A stretch of DNA of 64,000 nt from Pseudevernia furfuracea (Eukaryota > Ascomycota > Lecanoromycetes > Lecanorales > Parmeliaceae): positions 124,001-188,000 of the forward strand of contig JAIUPT010000037.1 in the NCBI GenBank assembly GCA_022315425.1, written 5' to 3'. Every line of letters starts with the position of its first letter. Position 1 is the stretch's first letter. The notes below the pieces were generated by a model. That model saw only the letters and a list, made by a program, of their open reading frames with translations, was not told the DNA's origin and did no database searches. This document shows, one piece after another, positions 46,127-57,226 of the stretch. A program made the position numbers and the translations under genes.

Positions 46127-46531
46127 AGGCTAGCGACCTAGGTTGGATGATGGCGTCTGATGCAGATGTCTGACCCCCGGAATGACTAATGAGGGCGGCT
46201 GTACAAATCTTCGGCACTGTGGAATTTAGGTAGCTATTGAGTGATGGCGCCGTGTTTAGATACCTCTTGTTTCTTGACTTACTCAAGTAGATATCCCCTG
46301 CGAAAATGACACCAATTAAAAGACCCTCCGCTGAACTCCTCGCCTCTTCAATACGAAGAACGCTCCCTCTTCTATTTACCGGCTGACGCAAGATCAGAAG
46401 CGCTCCGGGAAAAGCGTTCAACAGCGCAAACAAACCCTTCTTCTTCGTGAATGTCGCTCTAGATGATGATATTCTTCGGGATTTTCACCGCTTCGACTGG
46501 CACTGGCACGATCGATCCCTGGCCGTCTTTT
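46127..46531. other. Convergent 3' spacer
   Basis: About 400 bp between the converging NDC80 and 46532 genes. No gene or RNA is recognised; it should contain both polyadenylation regions. Confidence 0.5.
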
Positions 46532-48334
46532 TTACGCCGAAACGACTGTGTATTTCGCCAAGAGTTTCGTCACCAAGGCCTCGGCGTCCTTGTCCTCTTG
46601 GCTATCCACGTAACCACCTGCCGTCCATTGGTAGTCTTCCTCGTCTTCAGAACTGCTGACTGGTAGTAGAAATGACATCCTCGGAGGCATCGGACGCTGC
46701 CCGTCCTGGTCCAGAGGCGCCATCATGGATTGTTCGGGAGGAAGCTCCGGCATGGCACTATGATATGTATCACCATCCGAGGCGTTCGCTCGGGGCACAT
46801 GACTACTCGGAAAGTACCGGGCGGGAGGTCCAAAGGAAGGAGGGGAGCTATGCTTGGAGACTCCTTCCTCCTCGGTCTTCTTTTTCTTGAGGGATTTGGA
46901 GACGGTTTTTCGACCGTTATGTCGGCTCTTTGGTATCTCTTGGTGTTTTGATTGGGGTGGTAAATGTGATGGTAGCGGCGAGCTGACTGAGTAATCACTA
47001 AAAGATGGTTGGCGAGTGTCGCGCTGAACCACGAATTGTAGCCCTGGGACCGCCTCAAAAAGCATGTCTCTGCATTGGATGTCTGTCCGCGTTCTTTTCA
47101 AAAATAGAACGGAACCTCCGGAACCCTTGGAGGTTTCAGAATCAACCATTCGTTGTTCATAAGCATGTAGCTGCAGGAGCATCTCAAGGACTGACGGGAG
47201 AGGGTCCTTTTGAGCCTTAGCCATATGCTCGTGTATAGCGAATTGTTGCATATTCGCATTCTGCATAGACCAGCGAAGCTCAATCTTGTCGGAGAAGTCT
47301 ATCACCATCGGCTTGAGCAGGAATAACTGAAGCTCTGTGTTGTGGTTTGTTTGGGTCCGGCTATCACTGTCAGATGGGACCAACACGTGTGAAGAACCAA
47401 TGATGTGATTATCTGGCAGTTTGCTGTTTTCATCCGTCCAACGCTGATTGGAATACCGAGGGCTTGGCAGAGGTACGTTCATGACATTCTGGTTCTCTAG
47501 GCCTCTTGATTGGCCCCCTCCAGAGCCAACAATGGGGTCCAACAAACTTTTTGCACGTGTGTCTGAAGAATTTTTGCAAGATTCATTGACTCCTGCAGTA
47601 TGCTTTCGGTCTGCCTGTGCCGGGGAAGAGGATGGTTGGGAATTATGATCCGGATTCAGCGTGCCTTCTCCCGATGATACTGTATTAGCGTTCTCGATTT
47701 TGGGTGTACCATTCGACCTGAAAGACCTCGATCCTTCCTGCTGTTCTGTAGAATCTCTCTGCTCTTCTCGTCGCTGTAGCTCCAAAGCCACTATGGCACG
47801 AACAAAGTCCTGGTGCTCGCTCGTTGATAGAGATGCTTCGGCGATCCTCTTACTCAAAGCCAAAGTCGCCACTTGCAGCATCAACATCAATGTCGACTTT
47901 GCATCCCTCAACTCGGCCCTCAATCTATCAATGTTCGGCTGCAAAAAGGGCCATTTCGCCTTTTCAATTGTCGTCAATTCGATCTTTTCCCCATTCATTC
48001 TGCCTCGGCCTGGCTTGTATCTCAGTTGCGCACTCGCTCTCTTTACCTCTCTCTCAATCTCTTGGAATATCCTCTCGCATATAGACGCAGACGTCTTCGT
48101 AGTCTCGAGGCCATGTTGGTTCAAGATACTGATATTGCCATCCGTGGTCTTCTGGCTCATCAACCCACCCAGCTGATGAAGCACGCCTGATGTGAGAGAG
48201 ATGTCATTTCCGATGGAAGAAACGCGGTCCGAAGCGGTGCTAATTTGAGTTGCGAGAGTGACGAGCTTGATAGAAAGTTGGACGCCTGACGTAGCAATGC
48301 CGACAATTGATGCGGCGATACTTAAGCCATCCAT
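46532..48334 (-). CDS. Protein with STAND-receptor-type N-terminal domain, no NTPase
   Basis: A single-exon frame of 600 residues. It starts MDGLSIAASIVGIATSGVQL, the typical helix opening of fungal receptor-associated N-terminal domains, and continues with helices (NDISLTSGVLHQLGGLM, CERIFQEIEREVKRAS, WPFLQPNIDRLRAELRDAKS, ATLALSKRIAEASLS). The middle is Ser/Asn/Gln-rich and disordered; a basic patch (GRKTVSKSLKKKKTEEE) could be a nuclear signal. The C-terminus is MSFLLPVSSSEDEEDYQWTA ... EALVTKLLAKYT, a conserved tail seen in similar unnamed proteins. No NACHT, ankyrin or HET domain is visible. It lies 6 kb from the NACHT-ankyrin gene; a functional link is speculation. Confidence 0.78.
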   Translation of the reverse strand: MDGLSIAASIVGIATSGVQLSIKLVTLATQISTASDRVSSIGNDISLTSGVLHQLGGLMSQKTTDGNISILNQHGLETTKTSASICERIFQEIEREVKRASAQLRYKPGRGRMNGEKIELTTIEKAKWPFLQPNIDRLRAELRDAKSTLMLMLQVATLALSKRIAEASLSTSEHQDFVRAIVALELQRREEQRDSTEQQEGSRSFRSNGTPKIENANTVSSGEGTLNPDHNSQPSSSPAQADRKHTAGVNESCKNSSDTRAKSLLDPIVGSGGGQSRGLENQNVMNVPLPSPRYSNQRWTDENSKLPDNHIIGSSHVLVPSDSDSRTQTNHNTELQLFLLKPMVIDFSDKIELRWSMQNANMQQFAIHEHMAKAQKDPLPSVLEMLLQLHAYEQRMVDSETSKGSGGSVLFLKRTRTDIQCRDMLFEAVPGLQFVVQRDTRQPSFSDYSVSSPLPSHLPPQSKHQEIPKSRHNGRKTVSKSLKKKKTEEEGVSKHSSPPSFGPPARYFPSSHVPRANASDGDTYHSAMPELPPEQSMMAPLDQDGQRPMPPRMSFLLPVSSSEDEEDYQWTAGGYVDSQEDKDAEALVTKLLAKYTVVSA

Positions 48335-49528
48335 GGTGAGAAGTGAGTCGCATGGCTAGAAGGTAAGAAGAGGGCAGGCAGATGGAACTTTTTGTAGCTG
48401 GAAATCAAGTAGAAGACGGTGGGGGATGCGACGAGGCTGAGAGCACTGCCTTGCAGCCTTGCATAAATGTCGTATCACGCTGATGGGTATCCCACTCCCA
48501 TGGATAAGACGGTTAGTCATGGCTATTAACACACCAATCGGACCATTACACCCATCTCATGCGTATATTTTTGATGAGACCAGCATCCACATCTCAGAAA
48601 CTCGCCGTCGCCCGTCTGCGTAATAATTCTTGCTGCAAAAGTTTCGTCTGCAACTTTCATATTGATATCGTCATCGCTTTCATCGTAGCTAACTTCTTCT
48701 ATCGTGACGAGTTTATGATTCTTCGACTGCGCGGCGCGATCATTAATCGGCTTGGGTTAAACTATTAGGATAGATCTCCAGGCGCTTTCAGGGCGAAGTA
48801 TCTTCGGGGCGCACGGGCGGTGACCCAAAAGCCAAGCCTCGAAAAAGCCCGCCCGAGACACGCTTTTCCGGGCGGCCGAAACATTGCCCAGTGCATATAA
48901 GACGAGTAGGGAAATCAAGGCGGTAGATCTTCATGGGCGTTCATTCATTGTAGCCAATGACATGACGCCTGGGAAGCTACCTCACCAGTTTAACGCACTA
49001 CTCTTACGGCCGCGAAGTCTACATGCATTACCTTATCCTCTTGGCAGTCCGGCGCCGACATACATACTCTAGCTAAGGTACCTCGGTACCAATGCGATTG
49101 TCTACTGAGGGTGCCGTAACCGGCATCCATTGGTGGGTAGATCTTTCGGCCGTTCGAGTACATAAGCCGCGAGGCATTTGCAAGGGGCTCGAGAGGCGAG
49201 CTGCATTCCATTCATTTCGAAAGACTGTCAATTTGCGTAGGACATTCTCCCTTCTGAGATTCAGCTTATTCAAAATGTTGGGTTTGTGAATACTTGCTCG
49301 TGGGGTTTTCGGGGAAATTGAGCGGAACATTCCTAACGTCCTAGACTTTTTGGACTCAAAGACTCTTCGAAGGATAGTTCTGAGCGATTGGCCATCAAGG
49401 ATTTTGCTCAATCAAAGTTTGTAAAGTAGGTATACAGCGCGCTCTAATGCCCGCCGAGGATTACCAAATGGGTATCATGCAAAGCAATTGCGCCGTTCTT
49501 CAGATATACCGATGTCATACAGCACGTC
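48335..49528. other. Intergenic, no recognised gene
   Basis: It includes the upstream region of the 46532-48334 gene and the 3' region of the four-exon membrane-protein gene. A GC-rich patch lies at about 48800-48880. Short frames only. Confidence 0.4.
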
Positions 49529-50351
49529 TCATTCAGAGTCTACAAAAGAACTCGCCAACCCCCCGAAGAACGGAACCTCAAAACGATCTAAGCCATCAGC
49601 TGCTGCCATGTCAGTATCGATACGGAATCAGGAATGGGGGATATCTATACCGTCTCGGTAGGCATGCATAGCAAGGAATCCAATAAGGCCTATGTCAACG
49701 ACGAATAGCATCCACGATAGTATGCTTGACCACGAGAAGATCAGGTGGATGACCTGGTACGAGGTCAATGATGGGTGGCATGGAAATGGTCGGAAGTTTA
49801 GGCTCACGAAAATTGCAGCGAATAGTAGACTTGATTGCCAAGCATGGAATCTTCGGAACATCTCGTCAGTGTATGCATGGAGAAGGAAACGAGGGATGGC
49901 GGTCGATGTGCAGAGACAACTGGGTAGGCAATAGGCTGAGCAAAAGCGCAACTAGCAAACATGTGCCGGAAACGCCTCTTTCCCCAAGCTTGACGTACCG
50001 TACGTAGTCACTTTTATGCTCCATCACCAGTAGAAAAAACCCTCCTGCAGGCGGTAGCAGCAGGTATGCCAGCATTGCCTCGTAGTCTAGTCGGATTGGT
50101 AGGCTCGTCTCAAACAGATTGACATCCAGCCTGCCATTCTCTATATCTCCTCCTCCAAATCCTGCATTGCCCCGGGGCTCATCACTGAAATGGCTAGGTG
50201 CTGGCAAGGATGACGCGCCAAAAGGGTCCGTGGTTGGTCGGGTTGGAGGTGGAGATCTGGCGTTACGGGCGGGAGAGGAGGTTCGATTCGGAGGTGGGGA
50301 AAGGGTCCGTGTGGATTCTGGAATGGTATCTTGATAAGGAGCGAAGTCCAT
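49529..50351 (-). CDS. Conserved small membrane protein (DUF4870/Tic20-like)
   Basis: Exons 49999-50351, 49808-49850 (43 nt), 49651-49753 and 49529-49587 give 185 residues. The disordered Pro/Ser-rich N-terminus (MDFAPYQDTIPESTRTLSPP) is followed by NLFETSLPIRLDYEAMLAYL, LLPPAGGFFLLVMEHKSDYV, RFHAWQSSLLFAAIFVIHL, FSWSSILSWMLFVVDIGLIG and a short end DRFEVPFFGGLASSFVDSE. The segment 'Y..LLPP.GG..LL..E..SDYVRFHA.QS' is characteristic of a small family of three-to-four-helix membrane proteins in fungi and bacteria. The function is unknown. All three introns are canonical and needed: without them the conserved 'YVRFHAWQS' is broken. I am sure of the gene, not of its role. Confidence 0.85.
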
Positions 50352-51447
50352 GACTCTGAAGCGATTGCTGTGGACGAAGCTGAAATGCTTGTGCCTCAAT
50401 GAGTGCCAATTTGATGGCGGGTTTCACATTGCACGAGGTGCATTGGCGACTGCTGGCTGTGCCGCGGCGCGCCAAAACGCCGGAAATCCCTTGGCCTAAA
50501 GTACTGTAGTTGCCAAGGTTCGACGAGTGGACACGCATGAACTCGGCTGAACATGATCGTCCAATGATGAACAACTCCTAAGCTCCTAGTTCTAGGGGAA
50601 CACGGTCCGGAACGACGAGGCCCGGAAGTCTACGGATGGATGTCAAAGATGTGTGGAGGAGTCGACTACTGCTGGAGTTTGTGCTTGATTTCTTCTTCCA
50701 AGCGATTGAAGGTTTCTTGTGCTTGACTACGAACAGTCCGGCTCACGTCGGACGGAACTCCATTGGATTTGACATACTGTTTCATCTATGACACAAAGAA
50801 TAGAGAACGGGACGGAGGATGGGAGTCTTGGAGGAAAAGTGGTGGCCGTTCAAAGTGCTTTGACCTTTTTTGTCTTTGACAGTAAATCAGGCACAAAGAG
50901 CAATGGTTTGTGCCCCAATCTTGGGGCCATGTCCACAGACTCGACGCAACGATGAGAGTATAAGCCAAAAGTCAAGGTAAAAGCAGATGCTCTTTTCGGT
51001 ATGGAGCCGTTGCTCTTTGCCACTGGACAGTATCGGGACCATTAATTCTGGCAACAGCTTCTAGGAAAGTGAAGAAGCAAACAGGAATTAAATCTTAACG
51101 TAAGCCCAGAATCATATAATATGACCGCCGTTCCTTCCTCTATTTTACAACCATACAAATATGTGAAGTGTGGGTCTTGAGAGCCATTGTGTCGATTGAA
51201 GGAACTTACCGCCCTTCCTCACCGCTTGAACGGCGTGACTGCTCTTTCAGGCAAGCTATCAATATTTCCCTATTCCTTCTAGCGCCATTTAGCGCGGAAA
51301 CCGCGTCGGTGGGTTGCAAGCTTTCACTGTGCAACTTGTTTTTTTTTGAATATCCTCATCATAACACCTCGAGAGACCAATTCACATTGACACCTTTTTG
51401 GAACATACCACAAGCCTCCATCAGTACTCTCAGCATCTAGGTCTGAG
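50352..51447. other. Intergenic with a possible short terminal exon (50666-50785, minus)
   Basis: On the minus strand, CATAG followed by ATG at 50785 opens a 39-codon frame (MKQYVKSNGVPSDVSRTVRS ... RLEEEIKHKLQQ, stop at 50666). It is charged and helical and looks like the C-terminal exon of a small coiled-coil protein, but I could not find its upstream exon with certainty. A nearby fragment, RINGPDTVQWQRATAPYRK (about 50990-51050), may belong to it. The end near 51447 should carry the ABC-transporter promoter. Confidence 0.35.
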
Positions 51448-54400
51448 ATGGCATCCCTCCAGTCGCCCATAATGGCATCAGAGGTGCTAGCAACAAAACA
51501 GCAACAACATTTCTTGCAATTGCTGCACTATATTGCACCAGCCTTAGTCCTGGGCTACTATCTGATCGCTACTATGATCAGCGTATGCACATTACAGAAC
51601 CAGAAACCGGGTGGCATTAGTCCTCGTAGAGTCCTCGTCTCACTTGTATCACTGGTGGTGATCTCTTACCTGGTGGAGTCTTGTATGCTCTTAACGGATA
51701 CTACTATCAACGGCGCTCGCCAGTCCTCTACAGACAGCAACGTTAGTATTTCCCCTCGTGTCTACGAACCCGAAAGACAGGGTCTCACACCTTGTTTGCT
51801 GACTGCAAGTTGGTCAGGTGTATGCACTATTCTCACTGCTTGTCTGGACAATCCTTATGACCGGTCTTATCAATGCCAACAATCCCGCTGTATGGTATCC
51901 GTTTTACGGCTCGTGGTTTATGGGACTGGTCGTTGAAGCAATCTTATTCATCTGTGTCCTCACCTATGGCATTTCACCGAGCACATACGCCTGCATTCAA
52001 GTCGCAGTCCAAGCTTGCCGAATGCTCGTTCTTGTCCTGCTCTCCACGGTCCTGCTCTCCACGGTCCTGTTCACCAAGTCTTCCAAGACGATCGGTGCAG
52101 ATGAAGAGTCCGCATCCTTGCTTGGGCATGACAAAGGAGAATCGGATGACACACAAGCACTAGTCGGAATATCGAGCTATGGTACCATCACTATCGCAGC
52201 CAATGGTGAAGCCGCAGATCTTGAGTATGAGGCTGAGCAGCGGAAAAAGGACCAAGAGCGGAAAGAACGCCTTGAAAAGAGGCTTCAAGCCGAGGGAAAC
52301 TGGTTTACGTATGACTCACCTCCTGAAGTTCCACTCTGTCCTGTCTGGCACACCCAAGCATACTGGGCGATTCCAGGGCGCTGGCTGATAGCAATGTTGT
52401 TCCCTCCGTGCGCCTCCGGCATAGAGCTAATCTTCAGATAGATACGTTAAAGCTTTTTCCGTCTTCATACCCTATTTATGGCCCTCAAAGGACCGCAAAC
52501 TCCAGGCAAAACTCCTTGGAGTGTGTCTCTGCCTCCTCTGTACTCGAGCACTCAACCTTCTCGAGCCACGCCAACTGGGAATGGTGGTCGACAAAGTTGG
52601 CATGTCTCAATCCCATATTCCCGTTGCGGAAGTTCTCTTATGGATTTTCTATCGTTGGGTAGACACCTCGATCGTCAACCAAATCAAATACACACTCTGG
52701 CTGCCGTTCGAACAGTATGCCGACGGATCTCTCAAGAAGGCAGCATACAACCAAATCATGGGCTTATCCCGAGATTTTCATACGGAAAAGCGATCAGGGG
52801 AGCTATACACATCCATTGGACAAGGCCACTCGCTGAAGTCGATTGTGGAAGTAGTGCTATTCAAAATTGTGCCGATGCTAATCGACTTGGCTGTAGCTTT
52901 CGTCTACTTGTGCTGGATCTTTGGTCCTTATATGGCCCTGATAGTGGCTGCTACCACGGTGATCTTTCTCTGGACTTCAGCCTATTTTGTTGACCAGCAG
53001 AAAGAGCTGAGGCGAAGATTGGCAGGCCTGTTACGGAAAGAATACCAGATTATGTACGATACTGTTGGAGGGTATGTAACGATCTGTCCTTCACCTATCA
53101 CCCCAACCTTGGGAAGTAACCCCAGAGAAAGGTTCCTTCTACAGTATCAAATTGTCCGAGGTCTCAGGCTTTTACCCTAAGAAAACATACTGACTTCGAT
53201 ATCTGCGTAGATGGAGCTCGGTTACCTACTTCAATCGTCGCGAATACGAACAGGACCGCTATGCTGGTGTTGTCGGTAAGTAGCTGCCTTGAGTGCTTAC
53301 CGAGTGGATAGAATGCATGATGATAACCGTCAACACAGGTCTGAATTTGAAAGCCGCGGCAAAATTCAACTATTTCTTCTACATGTCTTGGGGTATCAAA
53401 GACACCATAATCGAGCTCGGGATGATCTGCGCCTGCATCCTAGCCATCTATCAGATTTCAAATGGCGCTCCGATAGGGAATTTTGTCATGCTTGTTGCTT
53501 ATTGGGGAAACTTTACGGGTAAGTCTTCGGCCTCAACAGCGGTAAATCTGTCGCGCTGGCTAAGGCTATACAGGAAAACTTAGCAGTTTCGCCGACATTC
53601 CACGTCGATTGGTCCAGGATCTCATAGATGCCGAGGCGCTGCTTGATTTGTTTCAGAAGAAACCCACAGTGAAGGATGGAAAAGAGCCTTTCAACTTCAG
53701 ATGTGGGGCTGTCCATTTTCGTGGCGTGGGTTTCTCTTATGATGGCGAGAACCAAATCATAAAAGACTTCAACTTTCTTGCTCAGCCAGGTCAAAAAGTG
53801 GCTTTGGTTGGAGAAACGGGTGGTGGCAAATCCACAATCCTGAGGCTCCTCTTCCGCTTTTACGACGTCCAGAAAGGCAGCATCATGATTGATGACCAAG
53901 ATATACGAGATATCACACTTTCGAGCCTACGTGAACACGTTGGAGTCGTCCCACAAGATCCTTCGCTATTCAACGAGAGCATCATGGAGAATGTTCGATA
54001 TGCGCGGCTCGATGCGACAGATGAAGAGGTCATCGAGGCTTGCAGAGCGGCCTCAATCCATGAAAAGATTTTGACGTTTACCAAAGGTTATTCTACGAGG
54101 GTAGGCGAAAACGGTGTCGTACTTTCCGGTGGCGAGTTGCAAAGGGTGGCAATCGCCAGAGTCATCCTTAAGAATCCTCGGATTGTTCTCCTAGACGAAG
54201 CTACGAGTTCTGTCGATACAAAGACCGAGAGGCGCATCACAAATGCCTTGCAGCTATTGACAAGGGGCCGTACAACATTCACGGTCGCCCACCGACTATC
54301 CACAGTGAAAAATTCGGATATCATTCTAGTCATCAAAGATGGTATGATCGCCGAGCAGGGATCCCCCCGCGAGCTTCTTGATAGTAAAGGGGAGTTTTCC

Positions 54401-55282
54401 AAGCTCTGGCTAGAACAAATGGCAATCAACCTTCGACCCAACGACTTGGAGCCCGCCGACCCAGCTCAGGCAAAGATCGGTGATGTTCCGCAGACATCAT
54501 CTAGTGAGGAAAACCGACGATCATCTGACAGCTCGGCTTCTGGAACCAAGAGTCTCCGGGCTACTGCCCCTGACTTCGTCCCTCGTGTCCAGCGTGGAAC
54601 GTCTGCGAGCAGAGGTCAGGTACGTACATATGGGGCAATTTCCCAAGAGAGGGGAACATACCACTTTCACTCTTTGAAACTTTCACATCATCGGGGTTCT
54701 TGCCTGAAAAGAAGTAATGCTAACTCTTGAAATCTTCTGCAGGCCCCTCGCGACCACGAGAATGAAGACCATCAAAACAGCTTCGAGGGCGGGAATGCCA
54801 AAAAGAATGGAAACAAGAACAAGCGCAATCAGAAGAACAAGAGGCTTGCTGCTGGGTCCGAACCCACATCTGACGCTGTCCTGTCTGACTCTAGGCTGAC
54901 TACATCTGAGTCGAAGAACTCGGGTCAAAGCCAGCCAGGGACCAAGAAGCGCGACAATTTCAATGCACGCCGTGGCGGCAATAAGAGCGAGCCTATTGGA
55001 TCAGCTGTGAAGAACAGTCAGAATGACGGAACTAGCGATGAGCCATCGCAGGATCGTCTCTCTGCAGTGGGTACAGATGCGGCCAATCAGGCGGCTTCAG
55101 GGCAGGGTCATCGGCGTCAATGGTATCAGCGGCGTAGAAAGGCAGCGCAGTCTGAGACTCTGTCTGGCGAGGCATCTGGAGCTTGGTCGAGTGATACACT
55201 CCATCCTTCAACAAACGCAACGTCTTCGGACTCCGCCAATGCAGCTGATCCCGCTAGCGCGGCTGGCGCTAAAGCTACTTGA
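51448..55282 (+). CDS. Hmt1-type ABC half-transporter (heavy-metal tolerance family)
   Basis: Exons 51448-51741, 51818-52308, 52442-53071, 53211-53275, 53339-53518, 53574-54619 and 54743-55282 give 1081 residues. An extra N-terminal membrane domain (LHYIAPALVLGYYLIATMIS onward), typical of ABCB6/Hmt1, precedes the six-helix core. That core has RDFHTEKRSGELYTSIGQG, PMLIDLAVAFVYLCW and FNYFFYMSWGIKDTIIE. In the ATPase domain are Walker A GETGGGKST (about 633-641), Q-loop VPQDPSLFNES, signature LSGGELQRVAIARV, Walker B IVLLDEATSS and the H-loop VAHRLS. S. pombe Hmt1 acts at the vacuole in metal and phytochelatin handling; the substrate here is inferred only. The C-terminal 180-residue tail is basic and disordered (KKNGNKNKRNQKNKR, RRQWYQRRRK), unusually long. 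Confidence 0.9.
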
Positions 55283-55659
55283 CCCATTGCAAGACTGGTT
55301 CCTTTCGGTGCACCTTACTGCTCAGTGTTGGCTACATGACATACTTTATTAAGAGATGCTGGGTAGATACCCCTTACTTTCATACTTACTGTTTGCAGGA
55401 TAGAGAGCAGATCATCTTATCTTATAGGTGGTAGCGTTGGAGTTGGTTTCGTAGTTGTAATAGGTTCGATTCCTATTGGCGCTGGTACAATGGTGTTGCG
55501 GTGCTTTCCATTTTCTGGTAGGCCTTTGACTTGCTAGGATTGGTGGCATTCTAGTTAACATTGAGGTGCATTTTTGGCGGCAACAGCTGCATCGGGTAAG
55601 CTCGGAGGCATTCATCTTTATTAAACTTAGATTTCTTTACTACTAGAAGTCATCATCAA
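55283..55659. other. Convergent 3' spacer with a T-arm-like hairpin
   Basis: Between the converging ABC-transporter and seipin genes. At about 55463-55480 the sequence ATAGGTTCGATTCCTAT forms a perfect tRNA T-arm-like hairpin with a B-box, but no D arm or anticodon arm fits around it, so no tRNA is called. Confidence 0.45.
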
Positions 55660-57033
55660 TCAAGCTCTACTGTCCCTTCCATTCATCAAGGCTTCACGCC
55701 GCCGCTGAACACTTGCTAACCTTTCATCATCAAGACCAGTCCCGATTCCCGAGTCTCTGAAACCGCTTGTCTCCTGTGACATGTCGTCGTCTTCATCGTC
55801 TGCTTCAGCACTCAATGGCTGGACTCCTGCTGATCTCAAGATTTCATCTTCCTCCCTCTTAATTTCCTCCTCCTTCTTGATATCCTTGCGTCCAGTGAAA
55901 TGCAATGGGATCTGTCGGCCAAGCGTAGGGAATGTTCTTGACGTGTCCGAAAGATCCTCCATTGACGTAGGATCAAAGGCCTCCGAATCTGAGCGCTCTC
56001 GCTTGACAATGCTGCCATTGGTCTCCGATTCCGTCTTAGCAGTAGTCGACGAGCCGAGATACGTCGATATGGCAAACCACGCCACCGCCATGGAAATCAT
56101 CGAACTGCTCCAGAACGCCGTGGTGAAGAAGAGAAACGATAGGACACGGTGATGGTACAGCAGCCATCTCAAACCGCCCAGCTTCGCAATGATCCGCACC
56201 CCGACCTCATAGAACTGCATCTTCTCGTCCGCCTCCACCACCACGCGGACACTCTGCGGCACGTTCGCCCAGCCTTTTGCGAATTCGACGCCTTCGAACA
56301 TGCCGACTGAAAGGACTTCGCTCTCGGATTTCCAGCCCATGATGTACCACGGTAGCCCGCTGAGCGTGTTTGCAGTTTCGACGACCGCGGAGGTGTAAGT
56401 GAGGATCGCGGGGCGGCGGGAGCGGGCAATTGTGGCGGTCGTATTGGTGATGGAGGAGAGGGAGGAAGGGAGGATCGAGGAGGCGGTGCTGGTCGCAGAC
56501 GAGGGCCCGAGGAGGGAGAGGTCGAGCATGAAGTTTCCGACGGCGAGGTTGGAGGGGGTCCGGGGCAGGTGGAGGGTCAGGGTTATGTCGTAGGGTTGGA
56601 GGGATGCCAGGGACGTGGAGAGGTGGGCTATACCGTGGGGGTGGCCGTTCCTGCATCTCGGAAGAATCATCAGTATCGGTTTCAATTGGCCGACACCACC
56701 TTCACCGGGGAAAAACGTGCTTGGAAGTGCATGGAGGGAGATCGACGCACCCGAATTGCAAGTGCACGACCCGCTCGACGCTATTCTGCGGTACATAGTT
56801 GTAGTAAAACAGTGTGTAAGCTACGCTCGAGACGCAGAAGAGCAGAATGCTGGTTGCGGCGAAGAGGAAGGTGCCGAGGTAGGCTCGCTGGGCGGGCTTG
56901 GAGACGGCGGCGTGGATGGGGAGGAGGGCTGTTTCCTGGATTGCTTAGTTATTAATTCTAGGTAGAAAAGAAGGAATCTTACGACAGCTTTGGCGATGAG
57001 GCCGGAGCGTCGTCCTGGTTTCGGATCCTCCAT
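55660..57033 (-). CDS. Seipin (lipid-droplet assembly protein)
   Basis: ER membrane protein that organises lipid-droplet formation at ER-droplet contacts. Exons 56983-57033 (MEDPKPGRRSGLIAKAV), 56751-56935 and 55660-56650 give 408 residues. The first membrane helix is YLGTFLFAATSILLFCVSSV. The lumenal beta domain carries the conserved NGHPHGIAHLS, LQPYDITLTLHLPRTPSNLA, VGNFMLDLSLLG and the late PQSVRVVVEADEKMQFYEVG. The second helix is LYHHRVLSFLFFTTAFWSSS and following. The C-terminal tail is Glu/Asp/Ser-rich and cytosolic. The helix-lumen-helix layout is as expected for the family (yeast Sei1 is shorter). Introns of 47 and 100 nt keep the frame. It is divergent from the 57227 gene with a 193-bp gap. 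Confidence 0.93.
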
Positions 57034-57226
57034 CAACTTCGAGACATGGATGTGGTTGTTTGGTTGGTGTAGGAGAGGCGCGTTTGGCGCTCGCGTATTT
57101 TTTTGATTGTGGCGTCACTCCTCGAGGCTTCGAGATCTGGTACTAGTACCTGTGTCTCGAGCATACGATTATCATCAGACTTGTCACTGTCTCTGGAGAG
57201 AAGTACGTCTACGGAGATTACCCAGC
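57034..57226. promoter_or_regulatory. Shared divergent promoter, seipin / 57227 gene
   Basis: The 193 bp between two divergent start codons, so both leaders and promoters overlap or abut. No specific element is claimed. Confidence 0.6.

Noticed and set aside
55431..55485. tRNA gene suggested by a perfect T arm (ATAGG TTCGATT CCTAT) and a pairable AGCGTTG/TGGCGCT stem
   Set aside because: Only about 20 nt separate the putative acceptor strand and the T arm, so there is no room for D and anticodon arms, and there is no A-box at the right distance.
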